Assembly (NCBI GenBank): GCA_023441145.1
Contig: JAEZQN010000390.1
Span: 1-8,564 of the forward strand
DNA: 8,564 nucleotides
Source of the DNA: Bacillota bacterium
GTDB taxonomy: Bacteria > Bacillota > Clostridia > Lachnospirales > Lachnospiraceae
Direction of reading: 5' to 3'
Below, one piece after another: positions 1-4,979 of the stretch. A model generated the notes under the pieces. The model worked only from the letters and a program-made list of their open reading frames with translations, searched no databases and was not told the DNA's origin. Positions within the stretch are counted from its first letter, which is position 1. Each line of letters begins with the position of its first letter. The position numbers and the translations under genes are program-made.

Positions 1-670
1 CATTTATTGTTCCAGTTGCTTTTACAACTGGTTTAATCTCAATATTTACTTCCTTACCACATAAAGCATCGAATGCTCCACGTAGTACAGTAACCAATCC
101 CTGTCCACCAGAGTCTACAACTCCAGCTTCCTTAAGTACTGGTAGCATATCTGGAGTTTGTTTAAGTACAACCTCCATGTGATCTAATACTTTTTGGCAA
201 AATACAACTAAATCATCTGTTTCTCCAACAAGTTCTGCAGCCTTGGTTGCACCACCTCTAGCAACGGTAAGAATAGTACCTTCTTTCGGCTTCATAACAG
301 CTTTATATGCTGTTTCTACTGCTTTTTGAAAAGCATTAGACATAATAGTAACATTTATCTTATCATGCTCTTTGATTTCCTTTGTGAATCCTCTAAAAAG
401 CTGAGATAAGATAACACCAGAGTTACCTCTTGCCCCTCTTAAAGAGCCACTAGAAATCGCTTTAGCTACATTTTCCATAGTTACTTCAGTAAGTCCGCTA
501 ACTTCTTTTGCAGCAGACATAATTGTTAACGTCATATTTGTTCCTGTATCACCATCTGGTACAGGGAATACATTCAATTCATTAATATATTCCTTTTGTG
601 CTTCGATACTTTGAGCTCCGGCAAGAAAACATTTTTGAAGAGTCTTAGCATCTATATTCTTTATAACCAC
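1..670 (-). CDS. fakA: FakA/YloV-like DAK2 (DhaL) domain kinase, N-terminal part
   Basis: The reading frame is open to the left edge, so only the first 223 codons are present; the family is usually about 550 residues. The family (B. subtilis YloV, S. aureus FakA) phosphorylates fatty acids bound to a FakB/DegV carrier, feeding exogenous fatty acids into phospholipid synthesis in the cytosol. The visible part is the DhaL-like nucleotide-binding domain: NVFPVPDGDTGTNM at residues 33-46 with the metal-binding aspartates D39 and D41, the phosphate-binding segment RGARGNSGVILSQLFRG at 78-94, EGTILTVARGG at 130-140, and VVDSGGQG at 184-191. I chose a GTG start at 668-670 because an in-frame stop lies shortly upstream, no ATG lies between, and AAGGAGG sits 9 nt before it. 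The gene follows the Asp23-like gene by 37 nt, the usual yloU-yloV order. A DhaL subunit of dihydroxyacetone kinase is less likely given the neighbour and the GARGNSGVILSQ form. Confidence 0.93.
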   Translation of the reverse strand, partial: MVIKNIDAKTLQKCFLAGAQSIEAQKEYINELNVFPVPDGDTGTNMTLTIMSAAKEVSGLTEVTMENVAKAISSGSLRGARGNSGVILSQLFRGFTKEIKEHDKINVTIMSNAFQKAVETAYKAVMKPKEGTILTVARGGATKAAELVGETDDLVVFCQKVLDHMEVVLKQTPDMLPVLKEAGVVDSGGQGLVTVLRGAFDALCGKEVNIEIKPVVKATGTIN

Positions 671-679
671 TGAATTGTT

Positions 680-686
680 CCTCCTT
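680..686 (-). promoter_or_regulatory. Ribosome binding site deciding the GTG start of the FakA-like gene
   Basis: AAGGAGG on the minus strand, 9 nt before the GTG at 668-670. It is the only strong Shine-Dalgarno in the 37-nt gap after yloU. It supports GTG initiation, since the next in-frame ATG (residue 46) would cut into the PDGDTGTNM motif. Confidence 0.85.
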
Positions 687-707
687 AAAAGTTACCTATC
701 TATAAAA

Positions 708-1064
708 TTAGTCATTTACACGCACACCTTCTACATAAATACGTATCTTTTCGACTTCTATTCCAGTATATTCTTCTACATTATACTTCACATTGCTAAT
801 AAGGTTCTCTGCAACTGCAGAAATGCTAACACCATATACTACAACGATGTGAAGATCGATGCTTATTTTATTCTCTTCTATAACTACATTAACACCATGG
901 CTAATATTTTCTCTTTTTAACAGATTAACAAATCCATCTTTAACGTTAACAGAAGCCATTCCAACAACACCAAAGCATTCCACTGCAGCGGAACCAGCAT
1001 ATTTTGCAATAACATCATTGTCGATTAATATTTCACCAATTTGAGTATTCATATGTCCTTTCAT
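708..1064 (-). CDS. yloU: Asp23/Gls24 family envelope-associated protein (YloU-like)
   Basis: This 118-residue protein has the Asp23 family pattern: GEILIDNDVIAKYAG at residues 10-24, AAVECFGVVGM at 26-36, DLHIVVVYGVSI at 70-81, and a C-terminal EVEKIRIYVEGVRV at 103-116. Members are small alpha/beta proteins associated with the cell envelope; their biochemical role is poorly defined, though in many Firmicutes they sit directly before the FakA-type kinase, as here. The frame stays open to an ATG at 1142, but I place the start at 1064 because GGAGG lies 6 nt before it (1071-1075), family homology begins there, and the proposed -10 box at 1125-1130 lies inside the longer frame. The extra 26 residues of the long version resemble no domain. 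No signal peptide or membrane segment is seen. It is probably co-transcribed with the downstream kinase gene. Confidence 0.92.
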   Translation of the reverse strand: MKGHMNTQIGEILIDNDVIAKYAGSAAVECFGVVGMASVNVKDGFVNLLKRENISHGVNVVIEENKISIDLHIVVVYGVSISAVAENLISNVKYNVEEYTGIEVEKIRIYVEGVRVND

Positions 1065-1088
1065 ATTAACCCTCCAATTCAATATATT

Positions 1089-1104
1089 ATCAGGTATTCC
1101 TGAT
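1089..1104. repeat. Inverted repeat in the yloU leader
   Basis: A 16-bp dyad with perfect 6-bp arms, ATCAGG and CCTGAT, around a 4-nt centre. It lies just downstream of the predicted yloU transcription start and 14 nt before the Shine-Dalgarno. It could be a repressor operator or a short leader hairpin. No T-tract follows, so it is not a terminator. Confidence 0.5.
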
Positions 1105-1124
1105 TTGGCGCATATTATTTCTTT

Positions 1125-1130
1125 ATTATA
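1125..1130 (-). promoter_or_regulatory. Probable -10 box for yloU-fakA
   Basis: A perfect TATAAT on the minus strand, placing transcription start near 1118 and giving a leader of roughly 54 nt before the yloU ATG. The -35 region 17-18 nt upstream is T-rich and a poor match to TTGACA, so this promoter may depend on an activator or on the A/T tracts upstream. The assignment rests on the -10 box and its position only. Confidence 0.5.
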
Positions 1131-1182
1131 CCCTTTTTTCACAAAAAAAGAAATATATATTTTTTAATAACATTTATCAAAC

Positions 1183-1200
1183 AATCATACGCCTATGATT
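1183..1200. repeat. Inverted repeat upstream of the microprotein promoter
   Basis: Perfect 7-bp arms, AATCATA and TATGATT, separated by CGCC, an 18-bp dyad. Its right end overlaps the proposed -35 box of the plus-strand gene, and it lies about 65 bp upstream of the predicted yloU start. Both placements fit a regulator binding site. A/T-rich dyads also arise by chance. Confidence 0.4.
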
Positions 1201-1228
1201 ACAATCAAATGCATATATATTATATAAA
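1199..1228 (+). promoter_or_regulatory. Candidate promoter for the 45-residue membrane protein
   Basis: TTACAA at 1199-1204 and TATAAA at 1223-1228 with an 18-nt spacer, giving a start near 1235 and a leader of about 33 nt. Each box is one or two bases off the sigma-A consensus. The surrounding sequence is so A/T-rich that other -10 registers are possible (TATATA at 1221-1226). Confidence 0.4.
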
Positions 1229-1233
1229 TATGT

Positions 1234-1247
1234 TGTGAGTACTCACA
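1234..1247. promoter_or_regulatory. Perfect 14-bp palindrome, candidate operator
   Basis: TGTGAGTACTCACA is a gap-free perfect palindrome that begins about 6 bp after the candidate -10 box, so it covers the predicted transcription start of the microprotein gene. This is a typical position for a repressor operator. It is notably G/C-richer than its flanks. I do not recognise the regulator. Confidence 0.5.
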
Positions 1248-1267
1248 CAATATACGGATGTGATTGT

Positions 1268-1405
1268 ATGAAAAGAATGATCGGTTTTATCCTTTTTTGG
1301 ATGGCCATTGGTATGACCATAATGCTCTTTATAACAAATGGATTACTTGCAATTGCAATCATTATAGGTTTCTTATTTTTAGGCTATAATTTATTCTGCA
1401 ACTAG
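1268..1405 (+). CDS. 45-residue two-helix membrane microprotein, function unknown
   Basis: ATG to TAG gives 45 residues. GGATGTGAT at 1256-1264 matches the full anti-Shine-Dalgarno complement GGAGGTGAT except for one base, and the GGATG core lies 7 nt before the ATG. The N terminus is MKRM, followed by two hydrophobic stretches (about residues 5-22 and 26-39) separated by a T-N-G turn at 23-25, then GYNLFCN at the C terminus with Cys44 probably at the membrane surface. The Lys/Arg start suggests both ends in the cytosol. It is the only plus-strand gene here, divergent from yloU and convergent with rpmB. I have a vague memory of similar short proteins ending in GYNLFC in other Clostridia, but no function. 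Evidence for coding: good ribosome site, hydrophobic pattern with a clean turn, a promoter and operator-like palindrome upstream, and space left free for it by the flanking genes. Confidence 0.7.
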   Translation: MKRMIGFILFWMAIGMTIMLFITNGLLAIAIIIGFLFLGYNLFCN

Positions 1406-1442
1406 TAATTCATTTATTTTAAAAGCGATAAATCACCATGTA

Positions 1443-1480
1443 TAAAAGGGACTCAAAACACAGACGCATTTTGAATCCCT
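1443..1480 (-). terminator. Intrinsic terminator after rpmB
   Basis: On the minus strand a 12-bp stem, AGGGATTCAAAA pairing with TTTTGAGTCCCT (one G-U pair), encloses a 10-nt loop and is followed by TTTATA. It starts 33 nt after the rpmB stop. On the plus strand the same stem has a C-A mismatch and is followed by CTCTTCTC, so it would be a weaker terminator for the convergent microprotein gene. Confidence 0.8.
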
Positions 1481-1513
1481 CTCTTCTCGTATAATGCTAT
1501 AAATATATGTTCA

Positions 1514-1699
1514 TTAAGCACGCTCAACTAAACCAGATTTAAGGCATGAAGTACAAACATACATCTTTTTTGAAGCTCCATTTACATTAACCTTAACAGA
1601 TTTAACATTAGATTTCCACATTTTATTGCTTCTTCTATGTGAATGACTCACAGCAATACCAAAGTGAGCACCTTTTTCGCAAATTGCGCATTTAGCCAT
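1514..1699 (-). CDS. rpmB: 50S ribosomal protein L28 (bL28), zinc-binding form
   Basis: The 61-residue protein begins MAKCAICEKG and ends YVCTSCLKSGLVERA. It is a structural protein of the large ribosomal subunit. Cysteines C4 and C7 and C49 and C52 form two CxxC knuckles, so this is the zinc-containing (C+) type. The central SHSHRRSNKMWKSN at residues 18-31 is the family signature. The frame is open for 14 more codons upstream, but AAGGAGGTG at 1706-1714 and the family N terminus fix the start at 1699. It has its own promoter, a leader of about 75 nt, and an intrinsic terminator, so it can be expressed apart from the upstream ytfJ gene. rpmB next to a yloU-yloV pair is the common Firmicutes arrangement, although here a microprotein gene is inserted between them. 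Confidence 0.97.
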   Translation of the reverse strand: MAKCAICEKGAHFGIAVSHSHRRSNKMWKSNVKSVKVNVNGASKKMYVCTSCLKSGLVERA

Positions 1700-1705
1700 T
1701 GAAAG

Positions 1706-1714
1706 CACCTCCTT
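1706..1714 (-). promoter_or_regulatory. Ribosome binding site of rpmB
   Basis: AAGGAGGTG, a near-complete anti-16S match, 6 nt before the ATG at 1697-1699. It lies inside the longer in-frame extension and therefore argues for the short L28 start. Confidence 0.9.
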
Positions 1715-1780
1715 AGCGTAACTTCTCGCATTAATTAGCAATTAATATTACAATGTCAATACGACTTACACACAAAAAGT

Positions 1781-1809
1781 ATTGTATCAGAACCAATAAA
1801 AATATGCAA
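1781..1809 (-). promoter_or_regulatory. Sigma-A type promoter of rpmB
   Basis: On the minus strand TTGCAT (1804-1809) and TACAAT (1781-1786) are separated by exactly 17 nt. Each box has at most two mismatches to consensus. Transcription would begin near 1774, leaving a leader of about 75 nt. The 7-bp inverted repeat ATTAATT/AATTAAT at 1730-1746 lies in this leader, but it is pure A/T and probably of no consequence. The promoter starts only 27 nt after the ytfJ stop, with no terminator visible between, so read-through from ytfJ is possible. Confidence 0.8.
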
Positions 1810-1835
1810 GCCTTTTTACAAATTAATTTTTCTTT

Positions 1836-2216
1836 CTATTCCTCTGTGGTAGCACAATCATCGTCGTTTTTATCTTTACCTTTTGTAAACTTATTAACAA
1901 AATCAGGCACCATATCTAATAGCTTTGTAATGCTATCCTGATTCTTTACATTTACAAGTTTCGTGGTACCATCCTTTATTACTAATACAGAGCTTGGAGT
2001 GATTTTTCCACCAAGACCTCCGCCTCCACCATTATTCTTTTTCCCTTCATCTTGGGAGGCACCTGCACCTACACCAAAGGTAACATCTACCAAAGGCAGT
2101 ATAATTGTACCATCATCAAACTTAATAGCCTCACCCACTACTGTTTTTGTCGTAATAAAACTATCCATTCCTTTAAATAAAGATTCTATTGTACTACTAA
2201 AACTATTGTCACCCAT
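1836..2216 (-). CDS. ytfJ: GerW/YtfJ family sporulation protein
   Basis: This 126-residue protein matches the YtfJ (GerW) family: a short helical N terminus, VVGEAIKFDDGTIILPLVDV at residues 26-45, the glycine-rich FGVGAGA at 47-53 and GGGGGLGG at 63-70, then the ITPSSVLVIKDG strand region (72-83) and DMVPDFVNKF at 101-110. In B. subtilis YtfJ is made in the forespore and is needed for normal germination of spores. No signal peptide is present. The C-terminal tail (about residues 111-126) is Lys/Asp rich and not part of the family core. The start codon overlaps the stop of the DUF2953 gene by one base (TAATG), with AGGAGG just inside the end of that gene, so translation is probably coupled. 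A dedicated forespore promoter was not recognised. Confidence 0.93.
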   Translation of the reverse strand: MGDNSFSSTIESLFKGMDSFITTKTVVGEAIKFDDGTIILPLVDVTFGVGAGASQDEGKKNNGGGGGLGGKITPSSVLVIKDGTTKLVNVKNQDSITKLLDMVPDFVNKFTKGKDKNDDDCATTEE

Positions 2217-3193
2217 TATAATTCCTCCTTTAACTTCGTTATATTTTGTCTAAGTCTTTTAACATCTTGGTCTCTAAGGACCTTTATAGCTATTACCAGT
2301 AACGTGAACACGCGGATTCTACCTCTGGCATACAACTCTCCTATTAACTTTTTCTCTTCAAAATCAGGTTGTAACTGGAACTTATTTGTAGCAAGGGGAT
2401 ATACTGCACAAATGAATCCTAATAATTGACCTGTAGTACTAGGATCTCCTGTGCCAAACTTCACTTTAAGCACAAATTTTCTTGGTTTTATATGCCTTAG
2501 CACACGTTTTAGGTACATAATAACCTTTGAAAAACCAAGTCGATTGGTGGTATCCTTCAAAAAAGCCTTTACTCTGTTTATTTTTTTGAAAACTTTTTTT
2601 ATAGTGATTAAAAGAGAAAGGATTTTATCCTTTATCCTCTTTAGCAGATGAAATAAGCGTTTTGGTAAACTCTTTATCCTGTGAAATATTGAGTTAGAGT
2701 CCTTCTTCTCCTTACGCTTCGGTTCTTCTTTTAATGGAGATTCATGAAATGATGTGGTAGTATCGTAAGAATCCGTTAAGGTATCGTCTAACGTTTCCTT
2801 TAAAGGTTCTTCTATCGATTCTTTTAAAGGTTCCTCTATCAAAAGTTCCTCTTTTTCTTCTTTAGTTGATTGAATCACCTTAGTCACTTTTGGTGGTTTT
2901 TTGTTTCTTTTTTTCTTTTTCTTCTTTTTCTTTGGTTTATCACTTACTATTAATTTTCCACAAATACGAGCCGAATATGTGAGCTTTTCTTCCTTATAAT
3001 CACATTCTATAGAAACGATACCAAATAACCACTTAACTCTTGCTTTCATCCATGTTTCGTTTTCCTTCTTTGCCCTTACCTTATACCGAATAGGGACAAA
3101 GAGTACTATCAAAGTGAAAAGCAAAATCAAACCAAGGACAGAAAAAAGAACGATTCCAAGTATTTTAAGTATTAATAATAATATTCTTAGCAA
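2216..3193 (-). CDS. ytfI: DUF2953 (YtfI-like) membrane protein with Lys-rich linker
   Basis: The 325-residue protein has one N-terminal membrane segment (about residues 5-34), a predicted beta-rich part (36-84), a run of lysines at 88-95, an acidic Glu/Pro/Leu/Lys repeat region (about 112-140), a basic amphipathic region (160-240), and the DUF2953 core with GTGDPSTTGQLLGF at 247-260, LQPDFEEKKLIGE at 274-286 and RGRIRV at 290-295. DUF2953 proteins (B. subtilis YtfI) sit directly before ytfJ and are linked to sporulation; the biochemical role is not known. The start is TTG at 3191-3193: GGATGTGA lies 7 nt before it, no ATG or GTG is available nearby in frame, and a later start would delete the membrane helix. 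The preceding 110-residue gene ends 11 nt upstream, its stop codon overlapping the ribosome site. The linker is low complexity and probably varies between strains. Confidence 0.88.
   Translation of the reverse strand: MLRILLLILKILGIVLFSVLGLILLFTLIVLFVPIRYKVRAKKENETWMKARVKWLFGIVSIECDYKEEKLTYSARICGKLIVSDKPKKKKKKKKRNKKPPKVTKVIQSTKEEKEELLIEEPLKESIEEPLKETLDDTLTDSYDTTTSFHESPLKEEPKRKEKKDSNSIFHRIKSLPKRLFHLLKRIKDKILSLLITIKKVFKKINRVKAFLKDTTNRLGFSKVIMYLKRVLRHIKPRKFVLKVKFGTGDPSTTGQLLGFICAVYPLATNKFQLQPDFEEKKLIGELYARGRIRVFTLLVIAIKVLRDQDVKRLRQNITKLKEEL
2799..2846 (-). repeat. 24-bp tandem repeat in the DUF2953 linker
   Basis: Two adjacent 24-bp units (2799-2822 and 2823-2846) share 17 of their first 18 bases and encode the eight-residue repeat EPLKESIE / EPLKETLD. 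A third, degenerate unit at 2775-2798 matches the first in about 16 of 24 bases. The period is a multiple of three, so copy changes keep the frame. Residues involved are about 116-140 of the protein. Confidence 0.75.
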
Positions 3194-3197
3194 CGTT

Positions 3198-3205
3198 TCA
3201 CATCC
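3198..3205 (-). promoter_or_regulatory. Ribosome binding site deciding the TTG start of the DUF2953 gene
   Basis: GGATGTGA, with its GGATG core 7 nt before TTG. It overlaps the stop codon of the upstream 110-residue gene. The same GGATGTGA form and spacing precede the 45-residue microprotein at 1256-1263, which supports it as a working site in this genome. Confidence 0.65.
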
Positions 3206-3537
3206 TATCCTTCTATTTCATGGAGGTAATCATAAAAGAATACCTTTGGTTCAAAATTATCCGTTTTTTGATAGATGTCTAAAGCAATCTTTTCTACCAA
3301 CTTTAATGCGCTTGTCCTACCATAGGCCAAACCAATAATAGCAAGGTTTTTTTGTTTATAATAACGAAACATTAATTCATTTACGTTAATGATATCAAAC
3401 AAATTATCCGGATTTAAAGCTATACATATGCAATAGACCTCAAGCATAGGTTTCCCTTTTTCAATTTTGTTTTTCCACTTTGCTTCCTTTTTTTTTGCCA
3501 TTTCATCTAAATACAAATCCGGGTACCATTTAATCAT
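3205..3537 (-). CDS. Conserved-looking 110-residue protein, function unknown
   Basis: I do not recognise this gene. It encodes a soluble protein of 110 residues. The N-terminal third is charged (MAKKKEAKWKNKIEKGK at residues 13-29). It is followed by hydrophobic strand-like or helix-like segments, MLEVYCICIAL at 31-41, NLAIIGLAYGRTSALKLVEKI at about 64-84, and an aromatic end with KVFFYDYLHEIEG at 98-110. No signal peptide, membrane span or metal motif is visible. GGGAG lies about 6 nt before the ATG. It follows the 471-residue gene by 25 nt and precedes the DUF2953 gene by 11 nt, so it is in the same transcript. By position it could belong either to the ytfI-ytfJ sporulation pair or to the permease group. 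The strand is well filled and the opposite strand has no comparable frame with a ribosome site, so I believe it is a real gene. Confidence 0.8.
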   Translation of the reverse strand: MIKWYPDLYLDEMAKKKEAKWKNKIEKGKPMLEVYCICIALNPDNLFDIINVNELMFRYYKQKNLAIIGLAYGRTSALKLVEKIALDIYQKTDNFEPKVFFYDYLHEIEG

Positions 3538-3562
3538 ACAACGCTCCCATCTAACTATATAA

Positions 3563-4978
3563 TTAATATTCTTCAGCGGCCATTAACGAAAGTAATAGTT
3601 CCTTCGCTACAGATTTCTCTGCCTCATTCTGACATTGAGATAAGGAATTGGCAATGTATTCCTTAACCTGAGTGCTGTTATTGAAAAACACCGGTAATTT
3701 GCTTAACACAGCCGCCATAACAGCTCGATTTATACACTGAGGGTTATTTTTAAAGAAATCCGTCAACTCATTGATTAAATGTTGTAACTGATTTTCGATA
3801 TAATCTGGTGTCGCCCTATCCTCTTGTTCCACTTTATGAATATCTGCAAAAACACTGTTACCGGAAAGTTTATCTGCTAGATTTAGGCACTCTATCTGAG
3901 AGGATAGAGTCATAGATTCTACCAGTTCATTATAACCTTCCTTAATACTAGACAACCCACCTGAGAAATATTGATAATCCTCAACATGCTGCTCCTGGAT
4001 TCCCAAAAGCTCATCGAATAATTTCCCTATCTTTTCTTCTAACTTCGTATTCGACGAAGTATCGAAACACTCTAAGGTAGAAGTGATAATATTTACGCAG
4101 TTTAGATGTAACTTACGATCTACATCTAATACATAAGGTCTTACCAAGAGAAGTATATATAAATGATTAATAACCTTCTCTATTTGATAATTAAAGTCAG
4201 ATAGTATCGTAATCTTTAATGCCGTATCCTTTAACACCTTACAGCACTCTTTATATTCTTTCTTCTTAAGAGTTTGATAATTAGCTTCTCTAAGAGTACG
4301 AATACTATCACTTAAATAGGTATAAGGAGTCAATGATTTCTTTGGTTGATAGATCATTGCACTGGTTTTAAGCATATAGATAAAGGTATCAACACTGCTT
4401 TTATCTGCATCTTTATAACAATTGAGACTGTCCTTTAAATATTCAAAAAACTTTGCCTTATGCATGCGAAGAGGAAGTTGTCCCACTGCTTCTTGAATAC
4501 GTTGATTGATTAGAATATTATCCTTATTTGCAAAGATATATTGGTATAAGCTTAAAGAAAATGCTTCATCCGGTATGGATTCTTTAGCCTCTTCAAACTC
4601 TAACTCTTTACGGTTTAATACATATTCATAGATTTGTAACTGGTCAGCATACATAGTAAGATAATCCATCTTATCCATTATTTCTGAACGCATAGCATCT
4701 ATTTGTTGAATATGTATTTCACGAAACTCTCCACTTTCTTCTGTTTCAAACACCTCACCAATCCATTTGCAAAGCTTATTTACGATTGGCAAAGTATCTT
4801 CCTTCACCTCATTAGTATCCTCTAACATTTCTTTTAAGTTATATAATTCTAGAGCTGACTGTAGTAGAGAATACTCATACAGCAAACCAGATAGCTCTCT
4901 AGCATATTCAGGTAATACTGTTTCTAAATTTTTTCCATCATTAAGATACTTAATCAATTCTTTGTATTTTCTATTCAT
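3563..4978 (-). CDS. 471-residue helical cytosolic protein, function unknown
   Basis: I do not recognise a family. The protein is almost entirely helical in appearance, with many Leu/Glu/Lys-rich amphipathic stretches, no signal peptide and no membrane span. Notable parts: an acidic first half (residues 1-150) with helices around 22-55 and 90-130; seven cysteines including the adjacent pair C245-C246; and a C-terminal block from about 395 with INRAVMAAVLSKLPVFFNNS at 416-435, which looks like the most conserved segment. GGAG lies 7 nt before the ATG at 4978; the stop of the upstream permease gene is 1 nt away, so translation is very likely coupled to that permease. A longer frame to 5023 exists but overlaps the permease coding sequence. 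Its tight link to two ABC-2 permease halves suggests a cytosolic partner or regulator of that transporter, or a scaffold, but nothing in the sequence proves it. It lacks Walker motifs, so it is not the missing ATPase. Confidence 0.88.
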   Translation of the reverse strand: MNRKYKELIKYLNDGKNLETVLPEYARELSGLLYEYSLLQSALELYNLKEMLEDTNEVKEDTLPIVNKLCKWIGEVFETEESGEFREIHIQQIDAMRSEIMDKMDYLTMYADQLQIYEYVLNRKELEFEEAKESIPDEAFSLSLYQYIFANKDNILINQRIQEAVGQLPLRMHKAKFFEYLKDSLNCYKDADKSSVDTFIYMLKTSAMIYQPKKSLTPYTYLSDSIRTLREANYQTLKKKEYKECCKVLKDTALKITILSDFNYQIEKVINHLYILLLVRPYVLDVDRKLHLNCVNIITSTLECFDTSSNTKLEEKIGKLFDELLGIQEQHVEDYQYFSGGLSSIKEGYNELVESMTLSSQIECLNLADKLSGNSVFADIHKVEQEDRATPDYIENQLQHLINELTDFFKNNPQCINRAVMAAVLSKLPVFFNNSTQVKEYIANSLSQCQNEAEKSVAKELLLSLMAAEEY

Positions 4979-4979
4979 T

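Noticed and set aside
675..920. 81-codon open frame on the plus strand opposite yloU
   Set aside because: It lies antisense to a well-supported Asp23 family gene, is rich in Tyr, Phe, Ile and Asn as expected from A/T-rich antisense reading, and has no convincing ribosome site.
1089..1104. Dyad in the yloU leader as a transcription terminator
   Set aside because: The stem is only 6 bp and no T-tract follows on either strand.
1065..1142. N-terminal extension of the Asp23-like protein to an ATG at 1142
   Set aside because: No ribosome site precedes 1142, the extension includes the proposed -10 box, and family homology plus GGAGG support the start at 1064.
1229..1257. Sigma-E-like promoter (CACACAAT as -10) before the microprotein gene
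   Set aside because: The resulting start would fall in the ribosome site and leave almost no leader, and the -35 match is weak.
1700..1741. 14-residue N-terminal extension of L28
   Set aside because: It contains the AAGGAGGTG ribosome site of the true start, and L28 proteins of this type begin MAKC.
1754..1759. Perfect TTGACA on the minus strand upstream of rpmB as a second -35 box
   Set aside because: No acceptable -10 box lies 16-18 nt downstream; the TTGCAT/TACAAT pair with a 17-nt spacer is far better.
1700..1780. Structured leader or riboswitch upstream of rpmB
   Set aside because: Only short A/T inverted repeats are present, with no conserved riboswitch or T-box pattern and no leader terminator.
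1963..2253. 96-codon plus-strand frame with a proline run
   Set aside because: The prolines are only the complement of the glycine-rich segment of YtfJ; no ribosome site or family resemblance.
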